Source: Pusillimonas sp. T7-7
GTDB lineage: Bacteria; Pseudomonadota; Gammaproteobacteria; Burkholderiales; Burkholderiaceae_B
Assembly (NCBI RefSeq): GCF_000209655.1
Contig: NC_015458.1
Location: forward strand, 2,108,001 to 2,172,000
Direction: 5' to 3'
DNA length: 64,000 nucleotides
Shown: positions 8,150 through 16,912 of the stretch, piece by piece
Numbering within the stretch: position 1 is the first letter of the stretch
Layout of the letters: the number at the start of each line of letters is the position of its first letter
The notes under the pieces: generated by a model
Seen by the model: only the letters and a program-made list of their open reading frames with translations
Databases searched by the model: none
What the model was told of the DNA's origin: nothing
Made by a program: the position numbers and the translations under genes

Positions 8150-8878
8150 ATGAGCCACTTGTCTGAACCAGGCTTTGAAACCCTGCAGTTTTATTCGACG
8201 GCCGTCTATCCATGCAGCTATCTACCTGGCCTGGGCGCCCGTTCACAGGTGGCGGCGCCTACGCACCTGATCAACAACGAAACCTATTCCCAGCTGGTCG
8301 AGCAAGGCTTTCGGCGCAGCGGCCTGTTTACCTACCGTCCTCACTGTGACAAGTGTCAGGCATGCCTGCCCATACGCGTGGACGTCACCGGCTTCAAAGC
8401 CAACCGCAGCCAGCGCAAAACATGGAAGCGACACAGCGAGCTGATTGCCCGAGAACTGCCACTGCACTGGAACAACGAGCATTTTGAACTGTATCAGCGC
8501 TACCAATCAGGCAGGCATCCTGGCGCCGGCATGGACGAAGACAGCCGCAGCCAGTACACTCAATTTTTACTGACCAGCCGCGTCAACTCCAAAATCATTG
8601 AGTTCCGACTGCCCTCTGGCTTGCTGCAAATGGTATCCATCATCGATGTGCTCGATACCGGCCTTTCATCGGTCTATACCTTTTTCGACCCGGATGCCGC
8701 AGGCAGCCTCGGCACCTACGGCGTGCTGTGGCAACTAGACTTATGCCGCAGTCTGCAACTGCCTTGGTTATACCTGGGCTACTGGATCAGAGAAAGCCGT
8801 AAAATGGCGTATAAATCGCAATACCGGCCCTTTCAGATACTCAGGCATGGCGTCTGGGCCGAGCCTCCCATGGCCTGA
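8150..8878 (+). CDS. bpt: Aspartate/glutamate leucyltransferase
   Basis: A protein of 242 residues of the ATE1/Bpt family. It has the N-terminal Cys-containing region ('YPCSYLPG' and '[15 protein letters not shown]') and the C-terminal GNAT-like domain ('[23 protein letters not shown]', '[20 protein letters not shown]'). It transfers Leu to proteins with N-terminal Asp or Glu, feeding the ClpS/ClpAP degradation route. It lies 31 bp after aat and 14 bp before pyrD, consistent with a single transcript. Confidence 0.95.
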   Translation: MSHLSEPGFETLQFYSTAVYPCSYLPGLGARSQVAAPTHLINNETYSQLVEQGFRRSGLFTYRPHCDKCQACLPIRVDVTGFKANRSQRKTWKRHSELIARELPLHWNNEHFELYQRYQSGRHPGAGMDEDSRSQYTQFLLTSRVNSKIIEFRLPSGLLQMVSIIDVLDTGLSSVYTFFDPDAAGSLGTYGVLWQLDLCRSLQLPWLYLGYWIRESRKMAYKSQYRPFQILRHGVWAEPPMA

Positions 8879-8892
8879 GAACCACTGCTCGC

Positions 8893-9933
8893 ATGTCACT
8901 TCTATTCAATACTTATTCACTGGCGCGCCCCGCTCTTTTTTCGCTGGACGCTGAAACCGCGCACGATATTACGCTACGGTCCTTGCAGAAAGCTTACGAC
9001 TGCAGTCTGACCCGCGGGCTGATGGTCTCTCAACCAGAATATGCCACCTCCCTGATGGGACTGACTTTGCGCAATCCCGTTGGGCTGGCAGCTGGCCTGG
9101 ACAAGAACGGCGCCCATATCGACGCTTTGGGCAATCTGGGTTTCGGCTTTGTAGAAGTCGGTACCGTCACCCCCCTTGCGCAAGCGGGCAACCCCAAGCC
9201 ACGCATGTTTCGTTTACCGCAAGCCCAGGCACTGATCAATCGCCTGGGTTTCAATAACCAGGGACTGGCCGCCTTTGTTGCCAATGTCCAAAAAAGCCAG
9301 TGGCGCAAGCACGGCGGAATTCTTGGGCTGAACATAGGCAAGAATGCCGCAACCCCCATAGAGCGGGCCGTCGACGATTACCTACTGGGTCTTGAGGGCG
9401 TCTACCCGCATGCCGACTACATCACCGTCAATATTTCGTCGCCCAACACGCAAAACCTGCGCACGCTGCAAGGGCAGGATGAGCTGACACAACTGCTGCT
9501 GCCACTACAAGAGAAACGCAAGGCGCTGGCTGATCAGCACGGCCGGCAAGTACCCATGGTCGTCAAGATCGCACCCGATTTAAGCACAGAACAAATTGAT
9601 GTGATTGCCGGGCTGCTGCCCCGCTACGGAGTCGATGGCGTCATCGCCACCAACACTACCCTGTCGCGCGATGCCGTTCAAGGCCTGCCCCACGGCCAGG
9701 AAGCAGGTGGCCTTTCAGGCCCGCCCGTGCATGCCTTGTCTTTGCAGGTTATCGCCCGCTTGCGCCAACAGCTAGGCGCGAACTTCCCCATTATTGGCGT
9801 AGGCGGCATCTTGTCGGGTCAACAGGCAAAAGAAAAAATATCGGCAGGGGCTGACGCTATCCAGCTATATACAGGATTGATCTATCGCGGACCCGCCCTG
9901 ATCAGTGAATGCGTGCATGCCCTTAAACAATAA
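8893..9933 (+). CDS. pyrD: Dihydroorotate dehydrogenase (quinone), class 2
   Basis: A protein of 346 residues that oxidises dihydroorotate to orotate in pyrimidine synthesis and passes electrons to membrane quinone. Visible class 2 features are the N-terminal amphipathic helix region ('[14 protein letters not shown]'), '[13 protein letters not shown]', '[22 protein letters not shown]', the catalytic loop '[15 protein letters not shown]' and '[13 protein letters not shown]'. The length and the N-terminal membrane-association segment separate it from the shorter soluble class 1 enzymes. It ends the operon and is followed by a strong terminator. Confidence 0.97.
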   Translation: MSLLFNTYSLARPALFSLDAETAHDITLRSLQKAYDCSLTRGLMVSQPEYATSLMGLTLRNPVGLAAGLDKNGAHIDALGNLGFGFVEVGTVTPLAQAGNPKPRMFRLPQAQALINRLGFNNQGLAAFVANVQKSQWRKHGGILGLNIGKNAATPIERAVDDYLLGLEGVYPHADYITVNISSPNTQNLRTLQGQDELTQLLLPLQEKRKALADQHGRQVPMVVKIAPDLSTEQIDVIAGLLPRYGVDGVIATNTTLSRDAVQGLPHGQEAGGLSGPPVHALSLQVIARLRQQLGANFPIIGVGGILSGQQAKEKISAGADAIQLYTGLIYRGPALISECVHALKQ

Positions 9934-9954
9934 ATGCGCGCCAGCCATACGACA

Positions 9955-9984
9955 AAAAGCCCAAGGCAAGGCCTTGGGCTTTTC
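9955..9984. terminator. Bidirectional rho-independent terminator between pyrD and the phasin gene
   Basis: A perfect 13-bp stem (9955-9967 with 9971-9983) around an AAG loop, with A4 and T4 as the outermost pairs, lies between two converging genes. It can terminate both transcripts. Confidence 0.9.
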
Positions 9985-10024
9985 TGTTACTGCCAGATTG
10001 CTCCGTTAGGGGAGCAGTCGAGTT

Positions 10025-10612
10025 TTAGTTGGCAGCGCTGGCGCGGCGGGCGCGAGGAGCAGCCTTGGTAGCGGCTTCGGCGGCGTCTGTAGCAGCCTTG
10101 AACGTTGCGCTGGTGGCAGCATTGATGTTGGACTCAGCGGCTTCGGTAGCCTGGCGGGTAGCCTTGGCAACCGATTCGTAGGCGCTGTTGGCGGTAGCCA
10201 GCGAGGACTTCAGCAGGGCCACGGCGCCTTCGGAGCCGGTAGGCGCATTTTTCGAGATTTGGTCAATGGCGTCTGAAACCTGGCGTTGGCCTTGAGCGAT
10301 TTGCTCTTCGGTCAGCTTGGACAGGTCGCCTTGAACACCCGAAACGATGTCATAGACATGCTTGCTGTAAGCCAGGGCTTTTTCAGCATTGGGCTGAACC
10401 AGGCTGGACGTGAAGGCCACGGCTTCCTGTGCATCTTTCAGTTCGATGGCTTCTTGCGACTTCTGCGCCACTTCATCAAAAGTAGCCTTGATGACTTTCA
10501 GGTTCAGGTCGACAAGCTTTTCGAAGCCACCGAAGAAAGTGCCTTGAATAGCCAGAAGATTGTCCAGCGAAGCTTTTTGGCTGGCCAGTACTTGTTGGGG
10601 GATTGCGCTCAT
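10025..10612 (-). CDS. phaP: Phasin (PHA granule-associated protein)
   Basis: A protein of 195 residues, helical throughout, with the phasin_2-type opening ('SAIPQQVLASQKASLDNLLAIQGTFFGGFEKLVDLNLKVIK', of which the 'FEKLVDLNL' core is diagnostic) and an Ala/Lys-rich C-terminal tail. Phasins coat polyhydroxyalkanoate granules and control their number and surface. The gene is monocistronic: it ends at the shared terminator and starts next to a 350-bp upstream region with inverted repeats that could be operator sites for the PHA-sensing repressor PhaR (not in this window). Confidence 0.93.
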   Translation of the reverse strand: MSAIPQQVLASQKASLDNLLAIQGTFFGGFEKLVDLNLKVIKATFDEVAQKSQEAIELKDAQEAVAFTSSLVQPNAEKALAYSKHVYDIVSGVQGDLSKLTEEQIAQGQRQVSDAIDQISKNAPTGSEGAVALLKSSLATANSAYESVAKATRQATEAAESNINAATSATFKAATDAAEAATKAAPRARRASAAN

Positions 10613-10963
10613 GAGATTTCCTTTAAATGAATCGCTACGCGATTCCTGATAATTGAACGGGGTTCAAACATAAAAATAAAGAAGGCTAAGCAAATCACCT
10701 AACTTGTGTGAAAACCTTCTTGCTGCATCGCACAAAAATCATTTTACCTTAATAAACAATCATGTCAAGAATTATTTGTTGCATCGCAACAATAAAGTCA
10801 TACTTCCAAACAAGGTTATTTTCTGCAAATCATCTGGAAAATTAAGGGTTAACCTGGGCGACAAAACATGCTTTTTGCCCTAGCATTCAGCCCCGCTTGT
10901 ATTGATCTTCACATCATTACATCAATAGCTTTCCGTTTCGTTACAAAGACACTTGGAGTCTGA
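10613..10963. promoter_or_regulatory. Divergent promoter region (phasin / Bug gene) with PhaR-like inverted repeats
   Basis: A 351-bp region without genes. Three inverted repeats stand out: GAATCGC-TAC-GCGATTC at 10629-10645, 17 bp ahead of the phasin start; TTGTTGC-ATC-GCAACAA at 10776-10792, perfect 7-bp arms; and a related imperfect copy at 10720-10735, which shares TGCATCGCA with the latter 56 bp away. PhaR operators described in other bacteria are TGC/GCA dyads, so regulation of the phasin by PhaR is a reasonable inference. The rest is AT-rich and holds no open frame I would call. Confidence 0.5.
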
Positions 10964-11944
10964 ATGAAGTCCCACACACTGAAACTTGGCGCCGCCCTGT
11001 TTGCCAGCGCGCTGCTTAGCGCAGGCGCCGCACAGGCAGCCGATTATCCAGATCATGCCGTCAATATGGTGGTGCCCTTTTCCGCTGGCGGCCCAACCGA
11101 CAACGTTGCACGTTCCCTGGCCGAAGCCATGCGGCCCACGCTGGGCGAAACCATCGTCGTCGAGAACAAGGCCGGAGCCGGCGGCACGATAGGCACCAGC
11201 CAAGTAGCGCGCGCAAAGCCCGACGGCTACAGCTTCCTGCTGATGCACATCGGTTTTTCGACGGCGCCATCACTGTACAAAGACCCTGGTTACAATCCCA
11301 AGACCAGCTTTGAACCCATCGGCCTGGTGGTCGACGTGCCCATGACCATCATCGCACGCGCCGACTTCCCACCCAACAATATCCAGGAACTGGTCGAGTA
11401 CCTGAAGGCCAACAAAGACAAAGTATCACTGGCCAATGCCGGCATCGGCGCCGCCAGCCACCTATGCGGCACCATGTTCACCAATGCCATCGGCGTCGAT
11501 CTGCTGACCATCCCATACAAGGGTACCGGACCCGCCATGAACGATCTGTTGGGCAAGCAGGTTGACGTGTTGTGCGACCAAACCACCAACACGACCCAGC
11601 ACATCAAGGCCGGCACGGTAAAAGCCTATGCTGTCACCAGCAAGCAGCGCGTTCCCACACTGCCCGAGCTGCCCACCATGCAAGAGTCAGGTTACGATGG
11701 CTTTGAAGTAGGTATTTGGCACGGCATGTGGGCACCCAAGGGTACGCCCAAGCCTATTACCGACAAGCTGACTGCAGCACTGCAGGCAGGCCTGGCCTCT
11801 GAAGACTTCCAGAAGCGCATGGCTGGCCTGGGCGCCACCGTTCTGACGGACCAAGCCAACCCTGAAGCACTGACCAAAAAAGTAGAGCAGCAAGTTCCCC
11901 AATGGGCCGAACTGTTCAAAAAATCGGGCATACAAGCCCAATAA
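10964..11944 (+). CDS. Bug/TctC-family periplasmic solute-binding protein
   Basis: A protein of 326 residues, full length for the family, with a signal peptide ending AGAAQA. Typical elements are 'VNMVVPFSAGGPTDNVARSLAEAM', 'GETIVVENKAGAGGTIGTSQVARAKPDGYSFLLMH' and a late 'VPTLPELPTMQESGYDGFEVGIWHGMWAPKGTPK'. It binds a small, usually carboxylate-bearing solute; the ligand is unknown and no TctAB permease genes are next to it. The gene is followed by a strong terminator and converges on an IclR-type regulator, which is a candidate for its control. Confidence 0.94.
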   Translation: MKSHTLKLGAALFASALLSAGAAQAADYPDHAVNMVVPFSAGGPTDNVARSLAEAMRPTLGETIVVENKAGAGGTIGTSQVARAKPDGYSFLLMHIGFSTAPSLYKDPGYNPKTSFEPIGLVVDVPMTIIARADFPPNNIQELVEYLKANKDKVSLANAGIGAASHLCGTMFTNAIGVDLLTIPYKGTGPAMNDLLGKQVDVLCDQTTNTTQHIKAGTVKAYAVTSKQRVPTLPELPTMQESGYDGFEVGIWHGMWAPKGTPKPITDKLTAALQAGLASEDFQKRMAGLGATVLTDQANPEALTKKVEQQVPQWAELFKKSGIQAQ

Positions 11945-11965
11945 GCAGGCACTGGCATCTTGCGC

Positions 11966-12005
11966 TACGCCCCGCCTACCCTTGCAGGCGGGGCGTATTT
12001 TTTTA
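11966..12005. terminator. Rho-independent terminator after the Bug gene
   Basis: A GC-rich perfect 12-bp stem (11966-11977 with 11986-11997), an 8-nt loop and a T-rich run (11998-12005) on the forward strand. It overlaps the stop end of the converging IclR gene. Confidence 0.9.
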
Positions 12006-12815
12006 TTGAGCCACCTCGTAGCCCAGCGCTTCGGATATCTGCGCAGCGGTACGTAGCAGTACGGGTATCCATTCATCCCGCATGCGCTCTGCGGGCGCCG
12101 AAATCGACAAACCTGCCTGCAGCTTGCCGGTATCATCATAGACGCCGGCTGCAATGCAGCGTACGCCCAACTCCAGCTCTTCGTTATCCCGCGAATAGCC
12201 GTGACGCCGCACCAGCGCCAAATCGCGATCGAGCTGATCGGCTTCTGTGATGCTGTTGCGTGTTGTACCCGCCAGGCCGGTACGCATGACATAGGCCCTG
12301 ACCTGCCGGGGGTCGCTGACCGATAGGAACAATTTGCCGGTGGAAGTCAGGTGCAGGGGGGCACGCCCCCCGATGGCCCGCACGACCTGCATGCCGGAAC
12401 GCTCACTCCAGGCACGTTCGATATAAACAATTTCATCGCCCTGCTGCAATGACAAGTTGATGGTCTGACCCGTGAGCTTATGCAGTTCACGCATAGGCTC
12501 CAGAGCGACCTCACGCACGTTGAGCCGGCCTTTTACCAATGAGCCCAGCTCAAGCAAGCGCATCCCAAGTTGGTACTGACCGCTATCGACACGCTCCACG
12601 TACCGGCCCACAACCAAGTCATTCAAGATCCGGTGCGTCGTCGATGTATGTAAACCGGTAGCTGCTGCCAAGTTTTTCAGCGCGACGGGATCGGATTGCT
12701 GCGCCAATACGTCGAGCAAGCGCATGGCACGCTCAAGCACCTGTATGGTGATGGAAGAGTCATGAATGGCCGAAGTGCCTTTCAGAGCCGAAGTCAATAA
12801 AGAAGATCGTGGCAT
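12003..12815 (-). CDS. IclR-family transcriptional regulator
   Basis: A protein of 270 residues. An N-terminal winged helix-turn-helix ('ITIQVLERAMRLLDVLAQQSDPVALKNLAAATGLHTSTTHRILNDL' region) is followed by the IclR effector domain with 'APLHLTSTGKLFLS' and 'YSRDNEELELGVRCIAAGVYD'. I start at the ATG at 12815 (MPRSSLL); a further upstream ATG at 12875 would add a non-family extension. IclR proteins control catabolic operons in response to small acids. Its convergence with a Bug gene suggests, but does not show, a shared substrate. Its upstream region carries GCGACGCAACAAT, close to the dyad sequence ahead of the phasin gene. Confidence 0.92.
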   Translation of the reverse strand: MPRSSLLTSALKGTSAIHDSSITIQVLERAMRLLDVLAQQSDPVALKNLAAATGLHTSTTHRILNDLVVGRYVERVDSGQYQLGMRLLELGSLVKGRLNVREVALEPMRELHKLTGQTINLSLQQGDEIVYIERAWSERSGMQVVRAIGGRAPLHLTSTGKLFLSVSDPRQVRAYVMRTGLAGTTRNSITEADQLDRDLALVRRHGYSRDNEELELGVRCIAAGVYDDTGKLQAGLSISAPAERMRDEWIPVLLRTAAQISEALGYEVAQ

Positions 12816-12884
12816 AGTCTTATTTTGATGCGACGCAACAATCCCATAATATGAAAAAAATCCCCACTCTGGCAAGTGTTATTT

Positions 12885-13697
12885 TTAAACAGGACTAAGT
12901 TCGCCGCCCACTTTTGCCACTTCGGCCCTTAAGAAAGCCAATGCCTGGGCAGCAGCCTCGGGCTCACCCTTAACCCCAAGATCAATATGCGGTTGGCCGG
13001 TTCCTCCCATGCTGGGCAGGCTGAACGCCTTGACCCCGGGCCAGCGTCTTTCGACCTCTTCCAAGGCGGGTGTAATGCGTGATTCGGGCAATTTGAACAC
13101 TAGAAAAGAATGCTCAACACGCATGGATTGATGCTGTAGATGACGATAGCGGGTATCGAGCGTCCATTCCATCATGGGCCAGGCCATAACAGGAAAGCCT
13201 GGCATAAACGTATGATCTTTAACGAAAAAACCAGGTATTTTGTTGTAGGGATTGGGGACGACTTCAGCACCCGCCGGAAAAACACCCATTTGCAGGCGCT
13301 GCTGGTTTTCTGGCAGACTCATGTCGGCACTGCCCTGGCCCCGCCGTTCATTATCTGCGCACCGCTCAGTAATCAATCGTTCTGCCTCGGGATGCAAAGC
13401 CAGGTCGACACCCAGCGCCTGCGCCGCAGCCTGACGAGTCTGATCGTCGGGCGTTGCACCTATGCCGCCACATGAAAAGACAATATCATCAGTATTAAAA
13501 CTGCGCACCAGCGTGGCCGCGATGACGTCACGCTCGTCAGAAACGAATTCTGCACCCGACAGCTGCATGCCTCGCTTTGACAACAGTTCGATCAGCTTGC
13601 AGAAATGTTTGTCCTGACGTCTTCCCGACAATATTTCATCGCCAATGATAATCAAGCGGACTTTACGAGTTGCCATGCTCTGTATTGCAGTATTCAT
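12885..13697 (-). CDS. CinA-like molybdopterin-binding domain protein
   Basis: A protein of 270 residues containing the MoaB/Mog-type domain found at the N terminus of CinA: 'RLIIIGDEILSGRRQDKH', 'VFSCGGIGATPDDQTRQAAAQALG' and 'VVPNPYNKIPGFFV...HTFMPGFPVMAWPMMEW'. The C-terminal nicotinamide-nucleotide amidase domain of full CinA is missing, so this is the stand-alone form usually labelled competence/damage-inducible protein A. By homology it may act on nucleotide phosphates (ADP-ribose-like), but its true role is uncertain. An alternative start lies at 13676 (MATRKV). Confidence 0.88.
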   Translation of the reverse strand: MNTAIQSMATRKVRLIIIGDEILSGRRQDKHFCKLIELLSKRGMQLSGAEFVSDERDVIAATLVRSFNTDDIVFSCGGIGATPDDQTRQAAAQALGVDLALHPEAERLITERCADNERRGQGSADMSLPENQQRLQMGVFPAGAEVVPNPYNKIPGFFVKDHTFMPGFPVMAWPMMEWTLDTRYRHLQHQSMRVEHSFLVFKLPESRITPALEEVERRWPGVKAFSLPSMGGTGQPHIDLGVKGEPEAAAQALAFLRAEVAKVGGELSPV

Positions 13698-13730
13698 ATT
13701 GGCGCAATCCTCATCAAGATGGAATAGACA

Positions 13731-14522
13731 TCAGGCATCAATAATCGTTTGCGCGCGCAATTGCCTTAAGGACTCCAGGCCAAAATGCGCAAAGACCAGT
13801 GCCGAAAAGACAGGCAGGAATAGCCAGGCCGGCGGAAAGAGGTTGATCAGCGCAAGAATGCAGCCAATCAGCCACCACTGACGATTATGCTGGCGCCACA
13901 GCAGCCGACGCTCTTGGGCGCTGGCATGCTCGATGGTGGCATCGACCCGAAGCATGCGCGTAAAAGCAAAAGACCACCAGAAAAGAGGCAGCAGGACAGC
14001 AAAGGGAGGAATCAGCCACAAAGGCATGGTCACCAGCCATCCAATGGCAAAAATACAGCCCACCCATATGGCGTTCCAGGCGCCTACCGCAGTGGAATAC
14101 CGGCCTTGACGCAACACCCCTTGATATTCGCCCTTTTCAAGGTGACGCAAGACGATGGGCATGACAAAGACAGCAGCGATGATCAAGCCCAAAATACCCG
14201 AAATAGGCAACAAAATACCGACGGCCAGCAATGGCACCAGATAAAGCTTGATGGAAAACAGGCCTATGGCCAGCATCCATTGATCGAGCTGATTTATAAA
14301 ACCCCACTCGGACGCCTGCATGTTCAACCAAGAGGTGAGCGGATCCCAGAAGGCCCAAAGCAATATAATGGCCCCCAGCAACGCAATCAAAAACGGCAGG
14401 AACAGGGCCAGCAGCATTTTGGGATGGCACTGCGACACCAACGCCCGCTTGAATGCCTGGCCGACTGCCGACAAGCCGCCCGCTGGCAACGGCGCACGCA
14501 CTGCAAGATTAGATTGGCTCAT
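13731..14522 (-). CDS. EI24-domain integral membrane protein (CysZ-like)
   Basis: A protein of 263 residues with about six hydrophobic segments and the EI24/CysZ pattern: an N-terminal 'AFKRALVSQCHPKMLLALFLPFLIALLGAIILLWAFWDP' segment, then 'GWLVTMPLWLIPPFAVLLPLFWWSFAFTRMLRVDA' and 'HNRQWWLIGCILALINLFPPAWLFLPVFSALVFAHFGLESL'. CysZ is a sulfate-transport protein, but the EI24 family is broader and no sulfur genes are nearby, so I do not claim sulfate transport. It lies between the CinA-like gene (same strand) and a divergent thioredoxin-like gene. Confidence 0.85.
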   Translation of the reverse strand: MSQSNLAVRAPLPAGGLSAVGQAFKRALVSQCHPKMLLALFLPFLIALLGAIILLWAFWDPLTSWLNMQASEWGFINQLDQWMLAIGLFSIKLYLVPLLAVGILLPISGILGLIIAAVFVMPIVLRHLEKGEYQGVLRQGRYSTAVGAWNAIWVGCIFAIGWLVTMPLWLIPPFAVLLPLFWWSFAFTRMLRVDATIEHASAQERRLLWRQHNRQWWLIGCILALINLFPPAWLFLPVFSALVFAHFGLESLRQLRAQTIIDA

Positions 14523-14583
14523 AGATACAGCCTTGAATCAATGACACGACTATCATAGTCAAACCCGGTCCCATTTGTCTTTT

Positions 14584-14967
14584 ATGCAAGTATTCGAAGC
14601 CCAACATAATATATCTGCCCTGGCCGCCCGATTGCGCGGGCATGACGGCTTGGCCGTCGTCTGTTACTGCGCCGCATGGTGTGACACGTGCACAGAATAC
14701 CGGCCTGACTTCAATGCGCTGGCCAGTAAATTGCCCCAGCACACCTTTATATGGGTGGATATTGAAGAAAATCCAGAGCTGCTTGGCGACGAAGATGTAG
14801 AAAACTTTCCGACCCTACTGATACAAGACCAGCGTGGCAGCCTGTTTTTTGGAACACTGCTTCCCCATATCAGTCATCTTGAACGCCTGATAAGCAGTCT
14901 GGATAAGGACTCGCCCCTGGTTGAACAGAGCCCTGGAGCGCTGCTCGACTTGCTGGGCGACGCTTGA
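14584..14967 (+). CDS. Thioredoxin-fold protein
   Basis: A protein of 127 residues with a thioredoxin-like core: 'LAVVCYCAAWCDTCTEYRPDFNALA' with active-site WCDTC (normally WCGPC), then 'FIWVDIEENPELLGDEDVENFPTLLI' containing the cis-proline (FPT). There is no signal peptide, so it is cytoplasmic. The dipeptide between the cysteines (Asp-Thr) is unusual and would shift the redox potential. I use the ATG at 14584; a TTG nine bases upstream is the other option. It converges on rhlE 28 bp further on. The partner is unknown. Confidence 0.85.
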   Translation: MQVFEAQHNISALAARLRGHDGLAVVCYCAAWCDTCTEYRPDFNALASKLPQHTFIWVDIEENPELLGDEDVENFPTLLIQDQRGSLFFGTLLPHISHLERLISSLDKDSPLVEQSPGALLDLLGDA

Positions 14968-14995
14968 AAGAGCCAAGCCCCGCCACAACGCCGTA

Positions 14996-16363
14996 TTAGC
15001 GCCCGCCCAGCAGAATACCAACCGACTTCTTGCCAACCGACGTCACGGATTTGGACTGCGAGGTATCAGCCTTGCCTGCATTGGATGAAGGCACGTAGGG
15101 TTTATAGAAGAATTCGTCTACCGGCTTGGACGGCACAGTGCTGCTGGCGTAGCTGCGACGATCACCGCGACCAGCCGGGCTTCGGCGCGAAGATGTAGAC
15201 AATGCAAGCTGGCCACGAGGGATCTTGGCCTTGATGAGTTTTTCGATATCGAGCAGATATCGCTCTTCTTCGGGCGTGAAGAAAGCAATGGCCTCGCCGG
15301 TATTGCCCGCACGCCCGGTACGACCGATACGATGAACGTAGTCTTCCGCGTTGTAGGGAAGATCGTAATTGATGACGCAAGGCACGCCGGCCACATCAAG
15401 GCCACGGGCGGCGACGTCGGTGGCCACCAGCACCTCGAGCTCTCCGGCCTTGAAGGCATCCAGCGCCTTCATGCGATCGAGCTGGCTTTTGTCGCCGTGT
15501 ATGGATTCGGCCTTGACACCATCTCGCACCAGTTCGCGCGCCAGACGGCTGGTACCGATCTTGGTGTTCGAAAAGACAATAACCTGATTGAAACCACGTG
15601 ATTTGACTAAATGCACAACGGCGGCACGTTTGTCGCTGCCCGCGAGCGGATAGGCGATTTGCGTTACCGTGTCGGCCGTTGCATTACGGGCCGCCACTTC
15701 GATTTCCGCGGGATTGCTCAGGTAGCTGCGACCCAGCTTGCGGATTTCATTGCTGAATGTGGCGGAAAACAGCAAACCCTGGCGCTTGGCAGGCAACAGC
15801 CGCACAATACGATCAAGGTCTGGCAGAAAGCCCATGTCGAGCATGCGGTCAGCTTCATCGAGGACCAATATGCCAACCTGGCTCAGATTGACGTTTTTTT
15901 GCTCGACGTGATCCAGCAAGCGACCCGGCGTGGCAATCAGGATTTCGCAGCCTCGGCGCAAGGCATCGCGTTGTGGGCCGATATCGACCCCGCCAAATAC
16001 CACCGTGGAACGTAATGGCGTAAATTTCGCGTAAGTCGTGACACTGTCAGCGACCTGATCAGCCAACTCGCGAGTAGGCGTCAGAATCAAGGCCCGTACC
16101 GGATGGCGTGCCGGCGATGCGCTGGTGTTGGCAAACTGCATCAGCCTGTGGAGTATGGGCAGCGTAAAAGCCGCTGTTTTGCCCGTTCCGGTTTGCGCCG
16201 CCCCCATAACGTCACGGCCATCCATGACCATGGGCATGGCCTGGGCCTGAATAGGCGTAGGTGTGGTGTATCCGGTTTCGGTTACCGCTTGCAGAACGCT
16301 GGGATGCAGACCGAAATCGGAAAAAGTGGGGGCTGGGGTATCGATATGTGTAGTGTCAGTCAT
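14996..16363 (-). CDS. rhlE: DEAD-box ATP-dependent RNA helicase, RhlE type
   Basis: A protein of 455 residues. Motifs appear in order: Q motif ('FSDFGLHPSVLQAVTETGYTTPTPIQ'), Walker A 'AAQTGTGKTAAF', 'PTRELADQV', DEAD in 'LVLDEADRMLDMGF', SAT in 'LLFSATFSNEI', 'VATDVAARGLDV' and 'HRIGRTGRAG'. The C-terminal tail is short and Ser/Lys-rich. RhlE helps ribosome assembly and mRNA turnover. The start codon at 16363 has no Shine-Dalgarno sequence; instead the mRNA reads ACCTCCTT just upstream, and the leader can form several hairpins (see separate entry and findings). Confidence 0.95.
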   Translation of the reverse strand: MTDTTHIDTPAPTFSDFGLHPSVLQAVTETGYTTPTPIQAQAMPMVMDGRDVMGAAQTGTGKTAAFTLPILHRLMQFANTSASPARHPVRALILTPTRELADQVADSVTTYAKFTPLRSTVVFGGVDIGPQRDALRRGCEILIATPGRLLDHVEQKNVNLSQVGILVLDEADRMLDMGFLPDLDRIVRLLPAKRQGLLFSATFSNEIRKLGRSYLSNPAEIEVAARNATADTVTQIAYPLAGSDKRAAVVHLVKSRGFNQVIVFSNTKIGTSRLARELVRDGVKAESIHGDKSQLDRMKALDAFKAGELEVLVATDVAARGLDVAGVPCVINYDLPYNAEDYVHRIGRTGRAGNTGEAIAFFTPEEERYLLDIEKLIKAKIPRGQLALSTSSRRSPAGRGDRRSYASSTVPSKPVDEFFYKPYVPSSNAGKADTSQSKSVTSVGKKSVGILLGGR

Positions 16364-16567
16364 TGAAGGAGGTTGATGCCCGGAGCGGGAGTATCCCGCG
16401 CCTAGTGCGCTGCTTTCAGCACACTTGCGTTATAACCCGGGTATTTTAACGCAGCATGCGCTTACATCATGACTTGACGATGTACAGCGCCTGAATGCAT
16501 CCATAAAAACGCCGAAATGTCGTTAAAAGCATACGCTTTGACGAATTTTTCGGGCCGACATCCTTAC
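16364..16567 (-). promoter_or_regulatory. Structured 5' leader of rhlE with anti-Shine-Dalgarno-like sequence
   Basis: Read on the reverse strand, the leader can form, in order: TGCGTTA/TAACGCA arms (16447-16453 with 16426-16432) around a short ACCCGGGT palindrome; an imperfect stem at 16405-16424 with a 4-nt loop; and a perfect 6-bp stem at 16385-16399 with a 3-nt loop. The eight bases complementary to 16366-16373 equal the 3' end of 16S rRNA (ACCTCCTT). On the forward strand the same place reads AAGGAGGT followed by ATG and a 9-codon frame. Translational control or autoregulation is inferred only. Confidence 0.45.
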
Positions 16568-16912
16568 TCAAAAAAATCCAGCCACGGCTTTCAATACCCA
16601 GTAGGCAACCATGCCGCCTACGATCACCATCACTGTGCTACGGGTACGCCAGAACACCAGGACCGCTGCAATAGCGGCCAAAACCCGGATATCCACCGCC
16701 GCAGGACCCGACTCGGCCCAGGGCAATAGCTCGGGGACCAGAATGCCAACCAGCGCGGCAGTCGGCGCATATCGCAGTGCGCTGCGTACCGAGTCGGTCA
16801 GGGGAATATGCTCACCGAACAGGAAGTATCCGGAACGCGTCAAAAAACTGCATAGTGTCAACAGGACAATTGCCCCCAGAATATACAGATCGTATTCGAG
16901 ATCGCCAGTCAT
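16568..16912 (-). CDS. azlD: AzlD-type branched-chain amino acid export subunit
   Basis: A protein of 114 residues with four hydrophobic segments ('LYILGAIVLLTLCSFLTRSGYFLF' first) and the AzlD pattern 'SALRYAPTAALVGILVPELL'. AzlD is the small partner of AzlC; together they export branched-chain amino acids or analogues across the inner membrane. The start overlaps the azlC stop (ATGA at 16909-16912), so the two are translationally coupled. The gene pair points away from ilvE, whose product makes the probable export substrates. Confidence 0.93.
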   Translation of the reverse strand: MTGDLEYDLYILGAIVLLTLCSFLTRSGYFLFGEHIPLTDSVRSALRYAPTAALVGILVPELLPWAESGPAAVDIRVLAAIAAVLVFWRTRSTVMVIVGGMVAYWVLKAVAGFF

